DNA of 45,665 nt from Pseudomonadota bacterium (GCA_018240325.1 JAFEFZ010000273.1:1-45665), one strand, 5' to 3'; shown: positions 1 through 7,757, counted from the first letter of the stretch. The notes: generated by a model not told the origin, from the letters alone. Translations and numbers: made by a program.

Positions 1-900
1 GAAGCCGGCGATACCACCCTGCGCCACGTGGCCCCAGCTGGCCTTGGCGTTCCACTGGCCGAACGGGATCGAATAGGCGACGAAGTAGTTCTTCTGCGTG
101 GCCTTCGGGCTGTTTGGCAGTTCGACCCGGATGTCGCCGTAGAAGGCGGCCAGCTTGCCCCAGGTACCGAAGGTCCACGAACCCGCGATGTTCCAGTTGT
201 CCATCTTGAGGGTGTCGGCGGCGTCGACGCCGGTCTGGCCGTAGGCGGCCGCCACGTCGAACGGGCCCGCGGCATAGCCGATGCGGCCGCCCCAGTACTT
301 GTTCAGCGCCGCGTTCTCGCCGGCGGCGACCATCACCTGACCATACAGGCCCGGGCCGAAGCCGCCGTTCGGCAGGAAGTACTGCACCGTGTTGTTCGCA
401 CGGACCAGGGTGCCGAAGGCGTCGCCCGCGGTGGTGATGCTGCGGATCTGGTTGGACAGGCCGAGGTTGGTCGCCGAGCCCACGCCGGCGGTGCCGAACG
501 GGTCGAACACCGTCCAGTTCCAGAAGGTCGGGGTGTAGTCACGGCCGAGGCGCAGTTCGCCCCACTGGTTCGACAGGCTGACCGTCGAACGGCGGCGGAA
601 CAGCAGCGGGTTGGTGGACGCGTTGCCGTTGCCCCAGCTACTGCCGCCGGTGCCGGTATCCGGGCCGAGCGCGCCTTCCAGCCAGAAGCTGGCCTTCATG
701 CCGCCGCCGAGGTCTTCCACGCCGCGGAAGCCCAGACGGCTGCTGGCCATGCCGTCCTGGCCGAGCGACCAGGTCGATTCGTTGTTCTTCTGGTAGGTGA
801 CGTTCACGTCGACCACACCGAACAGGGTGACCGACGACTGCGCCGACGCCGCACCGGCAAACGCACCAAGCGCAGCCAGGGCCAGTAGTGATTTCTTCAT
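1..900 (-). CDS. Gram-negative porin (OmpC/Omp32 type), 3' end cut by window edge
   Basis: Outer-membrane general porin, a trimeric 16-strand barrel that lets small, mostly anionic solutes diffuse in. The first 300 residues are present; the C-terminus lies beyond base 1. The start ATG (898-900, minus) follows an AGGAGAAAG ribosome site. A signal peptide MKKSLLALAALGAFAGAASA is followed by the mature start QSSVTLFGVVDVNVTY, the hallmark of Burkholderiales porins. Further in, LGFRGVEDLGGGMKASFWLE and WGELRLGRD are typical of early barrel strands and the L3 region. A monocistronic promoter is visible upstream (991-1019). Family assignment is firm; substrate preference cannot be read. Confidence 0.93.
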   Translation of the reverse strand, partial: MKKSLLALAALGAFAGAASAQSSVTLFGVVDVNVTYQKNNESTWSLGQDGMASSRLGFRGVEDLGGGMKASFWLEGALGPDTGTGGSSWGNGNASTNPLLFRRRSTVSLSNQWGELRLGRDYTPTFWNWTVFDPFGTAGVGSATNLGLSNQIRSITTAGDAFGTLVRANNTVQYFLPNGGFGPGLYGQVMVAAGENAALNKYWGGRIGYAAGPFDVAAAYGQTGVDAADTLKMDNWNIAGSWTFGTWGKLAAFYGDIRVELPNSPKATQKNYFVAYSIPFGQWNAKASWGHVAQGGIAGF

Positions 901-990
901 TGCAACTTTCTCCTAGGTGAATGACGAAGACCTGATCGATTCGCGGGCTGCGGGGTGATCAGACCTAACCCCTCATCGGAAGTTGATGGG

Positions 991-1019
991 ATTGCACCAG
1001 AGCGCCGCCGTGCTGGCAA
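991..1019 (-). promoter_or_regulatory. Sigma-70 promoter of the porin gene
   Basis: On the minus strand TTGCCA (1014-1019) and TGCAAT (991-996) are separated by exactly 17 bases. This predicts a start near 984 and an untranslated leader of about 84 bases. The -35 matches consensus at 5 of 6 positions and the -10 at 4 of 6. Porin mRNAs often have long leaders that are targets of small RNAs. Confidence 0.55.
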
Positions 1020-1104
1020 AGTTTTGCGGCGTAAAGCACCCGGATCTGTTGTGGAGGCACAACGTGCAGCCCTCGCGAGGCCGAACGACTGTGTTTTTGA
1101 TCAG

Positions 1105-1123
1105 TTCCTCGAGTCTCGAGGAA
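1105..1123. promoter_or_regulatory. Perfect 19-bp palindrome upstream of the porin promoter
   Basis: TTCCTCGAG-T-CTCGAGGAA has 9-bp arms around one central base. It lies about 85 bp upstream of the porin -35 and about 170 bp before the VOC lipoprotein gene. It has no T-tract on either side in terminator position, so an operator is more likely than a terminator. The rest of 901-1292 holds only this site and the porin promoter; I see no gene in it. Confidence 0.35.
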
Positions 1124-1292
1124 TCGCCGGGCCGTCCGGAGTTCGCTTGGCTCCCACGGCGCACGGGCTGGGCGCAGCCCGGCCCCGGGGCCGCTCGCAT
1201 CGGACCGGTCCTGCCGCCATCGCGGCGCCCGGCGCTGCTACAGTTGCCTGCCCGTACCGGGCCACCTGCCGAATCCTTGCCTGCACCGCCCG

Positions 1293-2162
1293 ATGAGCCC
1301 CTTCCGTTCGTTCTGCATCGTGGCCGCATTCGTCTCGGCGCTGGTCCTCGGGGCCTGCAGCGGCGTCGGCAGCCGCGGGCCGCAGCCCGGAGCGGCGCTG
1401 TCGAGCACGCCGCTCGTCGGCAAGTTCGTCTGGCGCGACCTCGTCACCGAGGATCCGGCCGCCGTCAAGCCGTTCTATGCGGCGCTGTTCGGCTGGGAGT
1501 TCGAGGAGCGCATGGCGCTCGGCGAGCCCTACACGCTGATCAAGCAGGGCGGCACGCCGATCGGCGGCATCAGCCGCACCCGGCGCAGCGTGCCGCACCA
1601 GCCGGTGTCGCAATGGATCAGTTTCATGTCCGTCGCCAGCGTCGATCGCGCCGCCGAGATGGTGCGCGCAGCCGGTGGCCAGGTGGTCGCGGGCCCGCTG
1701 GATCTGCCCCAGGTGGGGCGCGGCGCCGTCGTGATCGACCCCGACGGCGCGCCGCTCGGCCTGCTGCGCAGCACCGCCGGCGACCCGGTGGACACCGCGG
1801 CGCCGAGCCTGAACCGCTTCCTGTGGACCGAGCACCTGTCGCGCGAGCCACAGGCGGTCGTCGATTTCTACGTGAAGCTGGCCGGCTTCCAGGCGGCCCG
1901 GACGGACCGCGGCGGCAACAGCTACTGGGTGCTGAGCAACGGCCGCCCGCGTGCCGGCGTGATGCGCAACCCGACCACGGTCGACCGGCCGGTCTGGCTG
2001 CCGTACGTGATGGTGGCCGACCCGGCCGCCACCGCAGCGCGCGCTGCGCAGCTCGGCGGGCGGGTGCTGCTGGCGCCGCGGCCGGATCTGCGCGACGGCA
2101 CGCTCGCGTTGATCGCCGACCCCAGCGGCGCCGTGCTGGCCGTGCAGAAGCGGCCGGGCTGA
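1293..2162 (+). CDS. Lipoprotein with two VOC (glyoxalase/dioxygenase-fold) domains
   Basis: 289 residues. The N-terminus carries a lipoprotein signal with lipobox LVLGAC (Cys22), so the protein is probably anchored in the envelope. Two vicinal-oxygen-chelate repeats follow, at about 36-140 (FVWRDLVTEDPAAVKPFYAA) and 157-275 (FLWTEHLSREPQAVVDFY). The members of this family with this KPFYxxLFGWEFE start are uncharacterised; metal or substrate cannot be deduced. A lipidated VOC protein is unusual, because most are cytoplasmic. A 70-residue lipoprotein gene follows after 15 bp. Start ATG chosen because it gives a complete signal sequence. Confidence 0.85.
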   Translation: MSPFRSFCIVAAFVSALVLGACSGVGSRGPQPGAALSSTPLVGKFVWRDLVTEDPAAVKPFYAALFGWEFEERMALGEPYTLIKQGGTPIGGISRTRRSVPHQPVSQWISFMSVASVDRAAEMVRAAGGQVVAGPLDLPQVGRGAVVIDPDGAPLGLLRSTAGDPVDTAAPSLNRFLWTEHLSREPQAVVDFYVKLAGFQAARTDRGGNSYWVLSNGRPRAGVMRNPTTVDRPVWLPYVMVADPAATAARAAQLGGRVLLAPRPDLRDGTLALIADPSGAVLAVQKRPG

Positions 2163-2177
2163 GCGGCCGCCGCCAGG

Positions 2178-2390
2178 ATGCACACCGAGGAGACTGCCTT
2201 GCGACCCGAGCCCGAACCCCGCCGCGCCGTGCGGCGCGCTGCCGGCCTGGCGCTGCTGCTCGGCGTGCTGCTGCTGGCCGGTTGCGACGACAACGCCGGC
2301 GTCGGCTTCAGCGTCGGCCTGCCCGCCAGCTACGGCAGCGTCGAACTCGGCCTGAACACCAGCACCTGGATCGGCGGGCCGACCTGGTAG
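2178..2390 (+). CDS. Small lipoprotein of unknown function
   Basis: 70 residues. A hydrophobic signal ends in the lipobox LLLAGC (Cys36), leaving a mature peptide of only 35 residues that ends in LNTSTWIGGPTW. The gene sits 15 bp after the VOC lipoprotein gene and probably shares its transcript. The N-terminal 20 residues are charged and the true start may be a TTG at 2199, which would give a more normal signal length. I do not recognise a function. The signal plus codon use make it a likely real gene. Confidence 0.65.
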   Translation: MHTEETALRPEPEPRRAVRRAAGLALLLGVLLLAGCDDNAGVGFSVGLPASYGSVELGLNTSTWIGGPTW

Positions 2391-2418
2391 CGGCGGCGGC
2401 CGGCCGGCCGCGCGCCGC

Positions 2419-2916
2419 TCAGGACGATGCGCGCTCGCAATGCGGCAGCAGCGTGATGGCAGCCGAGGCCACCGTGGCGTTGTCGGGCGAGAACTGCACC
2501 TGGAACCATTGGCACTGCGTATTCCGGTAGGTGTAGGTCCAGAGTTCCCCGGCCCGCCTGCCGGCGGGGCTGGTCTGGAACGGGTGGCCGATCAGGCGCA
2601 GCACCTGTTCCTGGGTCATCCCCGGCCGCACCTGCCGGAAGTTGGTTTCGTTCAGCACCTGCACCGCCTCGACCACCTTGCCGGCGGCATCGAAGAACAC
2701 GATGTAGGTGAAGGGGCCGCGCACGTAGTTGAACTCGACCTGGCGGCCGCCGTCGGGCAGCGGGAAGGTGGCCTTGGGCGTGCCGAGCTGCGCTTCCACC
2801 TGCGCCTGCGTGGCCCCGACCTGGGGCGTGGGCGGGCCGCCGGCACAGCCTGCGGCCAGCACCACCACACAGGCCGCACCCACCGCGGCCGACGTTCTGC
2901 GCCAGATCTTCCTCAT
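2419..2916 (-). CDS. BamE/SmpA-OmlA-like outer-membrane lipoprotein
   Basis: 165 residues. The signal ends in the lipobox LAAGC, then there are two related repeats, VGATQAQVEAQLGTPKATFP and VRPGMTQEQVLRLIGHPFQT, each followed by a strand segment. This is the helix-hairpin pattern of the SmpA/OmlA (BamE) fold. The duplication distinguishes it from true BamE, which has one copy and is shorter, so it is an envelope lipoprotein of that superfamily and not necessarily part of the BAM complex. Start ATG at 2916 is preceded by AGGAG. It converges on the small lipoprotein gene (28 bp between stops). Confidence 0.78.
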   Translation of the reverse strand: MRKIWRRTSAAVGAACVVVLAAGCAGGPPTPQVGATQAQVEAQLGTPKATFPLPDGGRQVEFNYVRGPFTYIVFFDAAGKVVEAVQVLNETNFRQVRPGMTQEQVLRLIGHPFQTSPAGRRAGELWTYTYRNTQCQWFQVQFSPDNATVASAAITLLPHCERASS

Positions 2917-3109
2917 CGCATGACTCCTGTTCTGTTGCCGGTCCGCGCCGCACGCGCTCGCCTCCCTCCAGCGGGAGGCAGGCGTGCCAGCCGCCGGCCC
3001 GCGCGGGCCCATGGCCGCCGCAACCCACTGGGAGCGAATGGCCGTGCCCGAGTTCCGCCTGCCTCGGGCCGCAGGCCACGCGCAGCCTGGCCTCCCCGCC
3101 GGCGCTGCA

Positions 3110-3532
3110 TCAGGCCGCGATGATCTCAAAACTGGTCTCGATCTGCGCGGTCTTGCCGAGCATCGCCGTGGCCGAGCAATACTTGTCGTGCGACAGCGCC
3201 ACCGCCCGCGCGACGACTTCGTCGCTCAACCCGCGGCCGCTGACCACGAAGTGCATGCCGATGCGGGTGAACACCTTCGGGTCGGCCGCCGCGCGCTCGG
3301 CCTGCAGCCGGACTTCGCAGCCGGCGACATCGTGGCGGCCGCGCCGCAGGATCAGCACCACGTCGTAGGCCGCGCAGCCGCCGGCGCCGGCCAGCACCGT
3401 CTCCATCGGCCGCGGCGCCAGGTTGCGGCCGCCGCCGTCGCTCGCGCCGTCCATCGCCAGCAGGTGGCCGCTGCCGGTCTCGGCCACGAAGGCCATGCCG
3501 GCGCCCGGCTGCCATCGGATCGTGCATTCCAT
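3110..3532 (-). CDS. OsmC-family protein (YhfA-like)
   Basis: 140 residues beginning MECTIRWQPGAGMAFVAETG. The family contains thiol peroxidases (OsmC/Ohr) and less-defined YhfA-type members. Visible landmarks are RPMETVLAGAGGCAAYDVV, with the single conserved Cys in the GGC turn, and the C-terminal pair ALSHDKYCSATAMLGKTA, with the second Cys. These two Cys are the positions of the redox pair in OsmC. The length matches the family. ATG at 3532 was preferred to an upstream in-frame ATG (3586) because the homologous domain begins there. A role in detoxifying organic peroxides is possible but not shown. Confidence 0.88.
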   Translation of the reverse strand: MECTIRWQPGAGMAFVAETGSGHLLAMDGASDGGGRNLAPRPMETVLAGAGGCAAYDVVLILRRGRHDVAGCEVRLQAERAAADPKVFTRIGMHFVVSGRGLSDEVVARAVALSHDKYCSATAMLGKTAQIETSFEIIAA

Positions 3533-3624
3533 ATCGCTTCGCTCCCCCTGAAATCCGCACCTTGCCCCATCCAGCGCGGCGGCCACGCAGCCCTGGCTGG
3601 ACTGTTCTCCCTAGACCGATCATG

Positions 3625-3653
3625 TTGCGACGCAGCATGAGCGCTGCTAGACT
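3625..3653 (+). promoter_or_regulatory. Sigma-70 promoter of the candidate small RNA
   Basis: TTGCGA (3625-3630), a 17-base spacer and TAGACT (3648-3653) form a near-consensus promoter. Initiation is expected around 3659-3661, directly at the first hairpin of the predicted RNA. It is divergent from the OsmC-family gene, whose start codon is about 90 bp away. Confidence 0.62.
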
Positions 3654-3658
3654 GCCCG

Positions 3659-3753
3659 TCATCGGCTCGCATCTTGCAGCCGGACGATTGTCTCCTCCAC
3701 CTTCCCAATGGGTGGATTCGGCCCGCGGCCGCAAGGTTGCGGGCCTTTTTCTT
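3659..3753 (+). ncRNA. Candidate small RNA with CUCCUCC (anti-Shine-Dalgarno) segment
   Basis: About 95 nt between a good promoter and a strong terminator, with no convincing reading frame. Predicted parts in order: a 5' hairpin (CGGCT/AGCCG at 3663-3667 and 3678-3682, continued by GCA/TGC); a single-stranded stretch containing TCTCCTCCACC (3691-3701); a possible small CCACC/GGTGG stem (3697-3701 with 3711-3715); and the terminator. A pyrimidine segment complementary to ribosome-binding sites, set between a hairpin and a terminator, is the architecture of trans-acting small RNAs. The alternative is an ilvA leader with an attenuator, but no Ile/Thr-rich leader peptide is visible. Confidence 0.6.
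3720..3753 (+). terminator. Rho-independent terminator of the candidate small RNA
   Basis: GGCCCGCGGCC - GCAA - GGTTGCGGGCC (3720-3745) makes an 11-bp stem, with two G-U pairs, closed by a GNRA-type tetraloop. TTTTT follows directly (3746-3750). It lies about 115 bp before the ilvA start. Confidence 0.8.
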
Positions 3754-3865
3754 GGGCGCCCCCAGGCGCGGCAGGCGCCGCGGGCAGCGGCCGTATCATC
3801 GGCCGCTCGCGCCGCCGCGCGCCTCGCGCCCGGGCCTGTCGTCGACCGGCCGGCGCCCCCCAGCC

Positions 3866-5440
3866 TTGAAGACCTCCGATCCCGCCCCCGCGCCTGCGGC
3901 GCCGGCCGCGCGCGCACCGCGGCGCGCCGACCTGTCGCGCTACCTGCAGCGCATCCTGAACGCGCGTGTGTACGACGTCGCGGTCGAAACGCCGCTCGAG
4001 CCGGCGCGCAACCTGTCGCGGCGCCTGGGCAACCACGTGCTGCTCAAGCGCGAGGACCAGCAGTCGGTCTTCAGCTTCAAGCTGCGCGGCGCCTACAACA
4101 AGATGGCGCACCTGCCGCCCGAGGCGCTGCAGCGCGGCGTGATCTGCGCATCGGCCGGCAACCATGCGCAAGGCGTCGCGCTCAGCGCGCGCCGGCTCGG
4201 CTGCCGCGCGGTGATCGTGATGCCGGTGACCACGCCGCGGGTAAAGGTCGATGCGGTGCATGCGCACGGCGCCGAGGTGGTGCTGCACGGCGACAGCTAC
4301 TCCGACGCCTACGCACACGCGCTCGAGCTCGAGCGTGCGCAGGGCCTGAGCTTCGTGCACCCCTTCGACGACCCCGACGTGATCGCCGGCCAGGGCACGA
4401 TCGGCATGGAGATCCTGCGCCAGCACCAGGGCCCGATCGACGCGGTGTTCGCCCCGATCGGCGGCGGCGGCCTGATCGCCGGCGTGGCCGCGTACCTGAA
4501 GGCGGTGCGGCCCGAGGTGCGCGTGATCGGCGTGCAGACGGTCGACTCCGACGCGATGCTGCGCTCGGTGCGCGCCGGCCGGCGCGTGGTGCTGCCCGAC
4601 GTGGGCCTGTTCGCCGACGGCACCGCGGTCAAGCAGGTCGGCGCCGAGACCTTCCGCCTGGCGCGCGCGCTGGTCGACGACTACGTGGTGGTCGACACCG
4701 ATGCCGCCTGCGCCGCGATCAAGGACATGTTCCAGGACACGCGCAGCATCCTCGAGCCTTCGGGCGCGCTCGGGGTGGCCGCGATCAAGCAGTACGCCGA
4801 CACCCACAAGCTCAAGGGCAGGACCTTCATCGCGATCACCAGCGGCGCGAACATGAACTTCGACCGGCTGCGCTTCGTCGCCGAGCGCGCCGAGTTCGGC
4901 GAGCAGCGCGAGGCGCTGTTCGCGGTGACGATCCCCGAAGAGCGCGGCTCGTTCAAGCGGCTGTGCGAGGTGATCGGCCCGCGTGCGGTGACCGAGTTCA
5001 ACTACCGCATCGCCGATGCCCGGCTCGCGCACGTGTTCATCGGCATCGCGATCGCGCGCCGCGACGAGGCCGGGCGGATCGCGCGCAGCTTCCAGCGCCA
5101 CGGCTTCGCCACGGTCGACCTGACCGACGACGAGCTGGCCAAGGAGCACGTGCGCCACATGGTCGGCGGGCGCTCGGAGCTGGCCGGCGACGAGCGGCTG
5201 TACCGCTTCACCTTCCCGGAGCGGCCGGGCGCGCTGATGCGCTTCCTCGCCGCGATGCACCCGGGCTGGAACATCAGCCTGTTCCACTACCGCAACCAGG
5301 GCGCCGACTACGGCCGCATCCTCGTCGGCATCCAGGTGCCGGCCGCCGACGAGCACGAGTTCCAGGCGTTCTTGCAGACGCTCGCCTACCCCTGCGTCGA
5401 CGAGACCGCCAACCCGGTCTGCCGGCTGTTCCTGCGCTGA
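3866..5440 (+). CDS. ilvA: Threonine ammonia-lyase, biosynthetic (threonine deaminase)
   Basis: PLP enzyme that converts L-threonine to 2-oxobutanoate and ammonia, the committed step of isoleucine synthesis. With the TTG start at 3866 it has 524 residues, close to the 514 of E. coli IlvA; a longer frame opens upstream but would run through the small-RNA terminator. PLP lysine is in SVFSFKLRGAYNK (about Lys72); SAGNHAQGVA and the phosphate-binding GGGGLIAG are present. The C-terminal third holds two ACT-like regulatory domains (from about 330; EERGSFKRLCEVIGPRAVTEFNYR and PERPGALMRFLAAMHPGWNISLFHYR), so isoleucine feedback is expected. The CobT-like gene starts 16 bp after the stop. Confidence 0.95.
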   Translation: MKTSDPAPAPAAPAARAPRRADLSRYLQRILNARVYDVAVETPLEPARNLSRRLGNHVLLKREDQQSVFSFKLRGAYNKMAHLPPEALQRGVICASAGNHAQGVALSARRLGCRAVIVMPVTTPRVKVDAVHAHGAEVVLHGDSYSDAYAHALELERAQGLSFVHPFDDPDVIAGQGTIGMEILRQHQGPIDAVFAPIGGGGLIAGVAAYLKAVRPEVRVIGVQTVDSDAMLRSVRAGRRVVLPDVGLFADGTAVKQVGAETFRLARALVDDYVVVDTDAACAAIKDMFQDTRSILEPSGALGVAAIKQYADTHKLKGRTFIAITSGANMNFDRLRFVAERAEFGEQREALFAVTIPEERGSFKRLCEVIGPRAVTEFNYRIADARLAHVFIGIAIARRDEAGRIARSFQRHGFATVDLTDDELAKEHVRHMVGGRSELAGDERLYRFTFPERPGALMRFLAAMHPGWNISLFHYRNQGADYGRILVGIQVPAADEHEFQAFLQTLAYPCVDETANPVCRLFLR

Positions 5441-5456
5441 GGGCCGCCGCCGCGCC

Positions 5457-6521
5457 ATGGCCGCCAGCCGATCGCTGATCGCCCCCACCGCGAACCCGCT
5501 GCTGGAAAAGGTGCTGCTCGACAAGCTGCACCGGCGTGGCGGGGCCGCGGGGCGGCTGGGCGAGCTCGAACCGCTCGCGGTGCGCCTGGGGCTGATGCAG
5601 AACACGCTCAAGCCGCGGCTGCGCGACCCGCAACTGATGGTCTTCGCCGCCGACCACGGCGTGGCGGTCGACGGGCTGGTCGGCCACGACCGGCCGCAGA
5701 CCCGCGACCAGGTGGCGCAACTGCTGAGCGCGCGGCTGCCGGTGGCGGTGTTCGCGCGCATCCAGCAGATCGGCCTGACGGTCGTCGATGCCGGCGTCGC
5801 CGACGAACTGCCGGCGCACGAGCACCTGCTGGTGCGCAAGATCGCGCACGGCACCCGCAATGCGCGCGTCGCCACCGCGATGTCGGTGCAGCAGGCGCAT
5901 GCGGCGCTGCGCGCCGGCATGGAGCTGGGCGAGGCGCTGCGCGGCAACGCCGTGATCTGCGCCGGCATCGGCGTGGGCTCGCACCTGAGCGCGGCGATGG
6001 TGCTGGCGCGGCTCACCGGCTCGCCGGTGGGCGAGCTGCTGCATGCGGGGCCCGCGATGGCCGCGCAGGAGCACGCGCACCTGTACGCCGTCGCCCAGGC
6101 AGCCGACGCGCGCCACCGCAAGGCGACCGAGCCGGTGTCGGTGCTGGCCGCCTTCGGCGGCTTCGAGATCGCGATGATGGCCGGCGTCATGCTCGTCGCC
6201 GCCAGCAAGCGCCACCTGCTGATGATCGACGGCATGGCCGCCTGCGCAGCGCTGATGCTGGCGTCGCGGATCGCGGCGGCGGTCACCGACTACTGCGTGT
6301 TCTGCCGCAGCCACGGCCACCACGGCCTGGACCGGGCGATGGCCCTGTTCCAGGCATCGGCGCTGCTCGAGCTGGGCATGCAGGCGACCGACGGCACCGG
6401 CGCCGCGCTCGCCTGGCCGCTGGTGCGCAGCGCGGCGGCGCTGCTGACCGAGGTCGCCGACGGCGACGACGCCGGGCCGTCGCAGCCGATGGGCATCACC
6501 GGGGCCGGGGCCGGGGGTTGA
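5457..6521 (+). CDS. CobT-family phosphoribosyltransferase homologue with catalytic Glu replaced by Asp
   Basis: 354 residues related to nicotinate-nucleotide:dimethylbenzimidazole phosphoribosyltransferase, which makes alpha-ribazole phosphate for the lower ligand of cobalamin. Landmarks: MVFAADHGVA (61-70), CAGIGVGSHLSAAMV (168-182) where the family has GxGNTT, TEPVSVLAAFGGFEIAMMAG (224-243), and TDGTGAALAWPLV (311-323). In Salmonella CobT the last motif reads GEGTGA and the Glu (317) is the catalytic base; here it is Asp312. The nucleotide-binding turn is also altered. The gene lies behind ilvA, not among cob genes. It may be a divergent CobT or a paralogue using another base or acceptor. 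Confidence 0.82.
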   Translation: MAASRSLIAPTANPLLEKVLLDKLHRRGGAAGRLGELEPLAVRLGLMQNTLKPRLRDPQLMVFAADHGVAVDGLVGHDRPQTRDQVAQLLSARLPVAVFARIQQIGLTVVDAGVADELPAHEHLLVRKIAHGTRNARVATAMSVQQAHAALRAGMELGEALRGNAVICAGIGVGSHLSAAMVLARLTGSPVGELLHAGPAMAAQEHAHLYAVAQAADARHRKATEPVSVLAAFGGFEIAMMAGVMLVAASKRHLLMIDGMAACAALMLASRIAAAVTDYCVFCRSHGHHGLDRAMALFQASALLELGMQATDGTGAALAWPLVRSAAALLTEVADGDDAGPSQPMGITGAGAGG

Positions 6522-6535
6522 GCGCCCTCGGGGCC

Positions 6536-6551
6536 GGGCTGCAAGCAGCCC
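6536..6551. terminator. GC hairpin between convergent cobT-like and gspC genes
   Basis: GGGCTGC-AA-GCAGCCC forms a tight 7-bp stem 15 bp after the cobT-like stop. No T-tract follows, so termination is only a possibility. The rest of 6522-6636 is GC-rich with another small inverted repeat (GGCGCG-CTT-CGCGCC) and no gene. Confidence 0.3.
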
Positions 6552-6636
6552 CCGCGCGCGGGGCCGCAAGGACCGGCGCCGCCCCGGCGCTTCGTCGAGC
6601 CCTGCGGGGCCGGTCGGCCGGCGCGCTTCGCGCCAA

Positions 6637-7296
6637 CTACTGCGGCCGGCCCGGGATCGACAGGGGCGGGACGCCAGGCTGCGCCGCGCCTTCGTTGGAC
6701 GCATCGGTGTCGCCTTCGCCGTCGGCAGCCAGCGCGCCGGCGGGCCGCGCCGGCACGCTGATCGGCCGCGGAAGCTGGGCGCCCGGCGGCGGCATCCCCG
6801 GCACCGGCAGCGGCTGCCCGGCGCCGGCGGGGACCCCGACCGACGGCGGCGGCAGCGCCGGCAGCTCGAGCACCACCTGCGCCGGCTGCCCGCGCGCGCC
6901 GAGCGAGGCGCCGCGTGCGTGCACCGCCTGCAGCACCAGGTCGCCATCGACGACGGCGCCGATGCGGTAGGCCCTGGCCGCCTTGCCGTCGGTGGCGATC
7001 AACGCGACGCCCACCGCCGCCGGGCCATTGCCCCGCGGCGCAGCCACGCCGATCAACCGGAAGCGCGCGTCGGCGGCCGGCACGGCGGACGCGCGCTGCG
7101 GCACGGGCGCATCGGCGCCGAGCACGCGGGACAGATCACCGCCGACCGCGGCCGGCGCCACCGCCAGCACCGCGTGCGCCGGCACCGGTGCCGGCCGTAC
7201 CAGCAGCTTCGCGCCCCAGTACACCGCGCTCGCGGCCACGGCGGCCCAGATCACGAACGCTGCCAGGCGCGCCACCATGCGGCGATTATGATTCAC
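6637..7296 (-). CDS. gspC: Type II secretion protein GspC
   Basis: 219 residues. Bitopic inner-membrane protein that links the inner-membrane platform to the secretin GspD. An N-terminal membrane segment at about 11-31 (LAAFVIWAAVAASAVYWGAKL) is followed by the HR domain (about 55-140; RFRLIGVAAPRGNGPAAVGVALI, AYRIGAVVDGDLVLQAVHARG). After it comes a Pro-rich tail, with no PDZ or coiled-coil domain, as in many betaproteobacterial GspC. The start is a GTG at 7296; an ATG six codons later is the alternative. It is transcribed away from gspG with only 23 bp between the starts, so both promoters overlap neighbouring coding DNA or sit in that gap. Confidence 0.88.
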   Translation of the reverse strand: MNHNRRMVARLAAFVIWAAVAASAVYWGAKLLVRPAPVPAHAVLAVAPAAVGGDLSRVLGADAPVPQRASAVPAADARFRLIGVAAPRGNGPAAVGVALIATDGKAARAYRIGAVVDGDLVLQAVHARGASLGARGQPAQVVLELPALPPPSVGVPAGAGQPLPVPGMPPPGAQLPRPISVPARPAGALAADGEGDTDASNEGAAQPGVPPLSIPGRPQ

Positions 7297-7319
7297 GCCC
7301 CCTTCGCAGCCGCCCGACG

Positions 7320-7757
7320 ATGACGCCCACCTCCCGCCTGCGCACCGCGATCGTGCGCGGCTTCACGCTGATCGAGCTGATGGTGGTGCTGGTGATCATC
7401 GGCGTGCTGGCCGCGCTGATCGTGCCCAACGTGCTCGACCGCGCCGACGATGCGCGCGTGACCGCCGCACGCACCGACGTGGCCAACCTGATGCAGGCGC
7501 TGAAGCTGTACAAGCTCGACAACCAGCGCTACCCCACCGCCGAACAGGGCCTGGAGGCACTGGTGCGCAAGCCGACGGCCGGGCCGGCGCCGGCCAACTG
7601 GCGGCCCTACCTCGACAAGCTGCCGGCCGACCCCTGGGGCCGGCCCTACCAGTACCTGAACCCGGGCGTGAAGGGCGAGATCGACGTGTTCAGCTTCGGC
7701 GCCGACGGCCAGGCGGGCGGTGAGGGTCGCGACGCCGACATCGGCTCCTGGCAGTAG
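7320..7757 (+). CDS. gspG: Type II secretion major pseudopilin GspG
   Basis: 145 residues. Main subunit of the periplasmic pseudopilus that pushes exoproteins through the secretin. The prepilin peptidase site is IVRG|FTLIELMVVLVIIGVL (cut after Gly14, Glu at mature position 5). The globular part has the GspG signatures RYPTAEQGLEALVRKP, DPWGRPYQYLNPG and the C-terminal FSFGADGQAGGEGRDADIG, which carries the calcium-binding loop. First gene of the rightward operon gspG-F. Its last 38 bp overlap gspH. Confidence 0.96.
   Translation: MTPTSRLRTAIVRGFTLIELMVVLVIIGVLAALIVPNVLDRADDARVTAARTDVANLMQALKLYKLDNQRYPTAEQGLEALVRKPTAGPAPANWRPYLDKLPADPWGRPYQYLNPGVKGEIDVFSFGADGQAGGEGRDADIGSWQ

Noticed and set aside
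28-888. Plus-strand open frame opposite the porin gene
   Set aside because: The minus strand gives a perfect porin with signal peptide and promoter; the plus-strand product has no recognisable feature.
3659-3865. Attenuator with leader peptide for ilvA
   Set aside because: The short frames before the terminator contain no run of Ile, Thr, Val or Leu codons and no alternative antiterminator pairing is evident. The terminator instead ends a compact structured RNA. Attenuation is not fully excluded.
3674-3865. N-terminal extension of IlvA from the upstream ATG at 3674
   Set aside because: It would add 64 Arg/Pro-rich residues translated through the terminator hairpin. The TTG start at 3866 gives the family's normal length.
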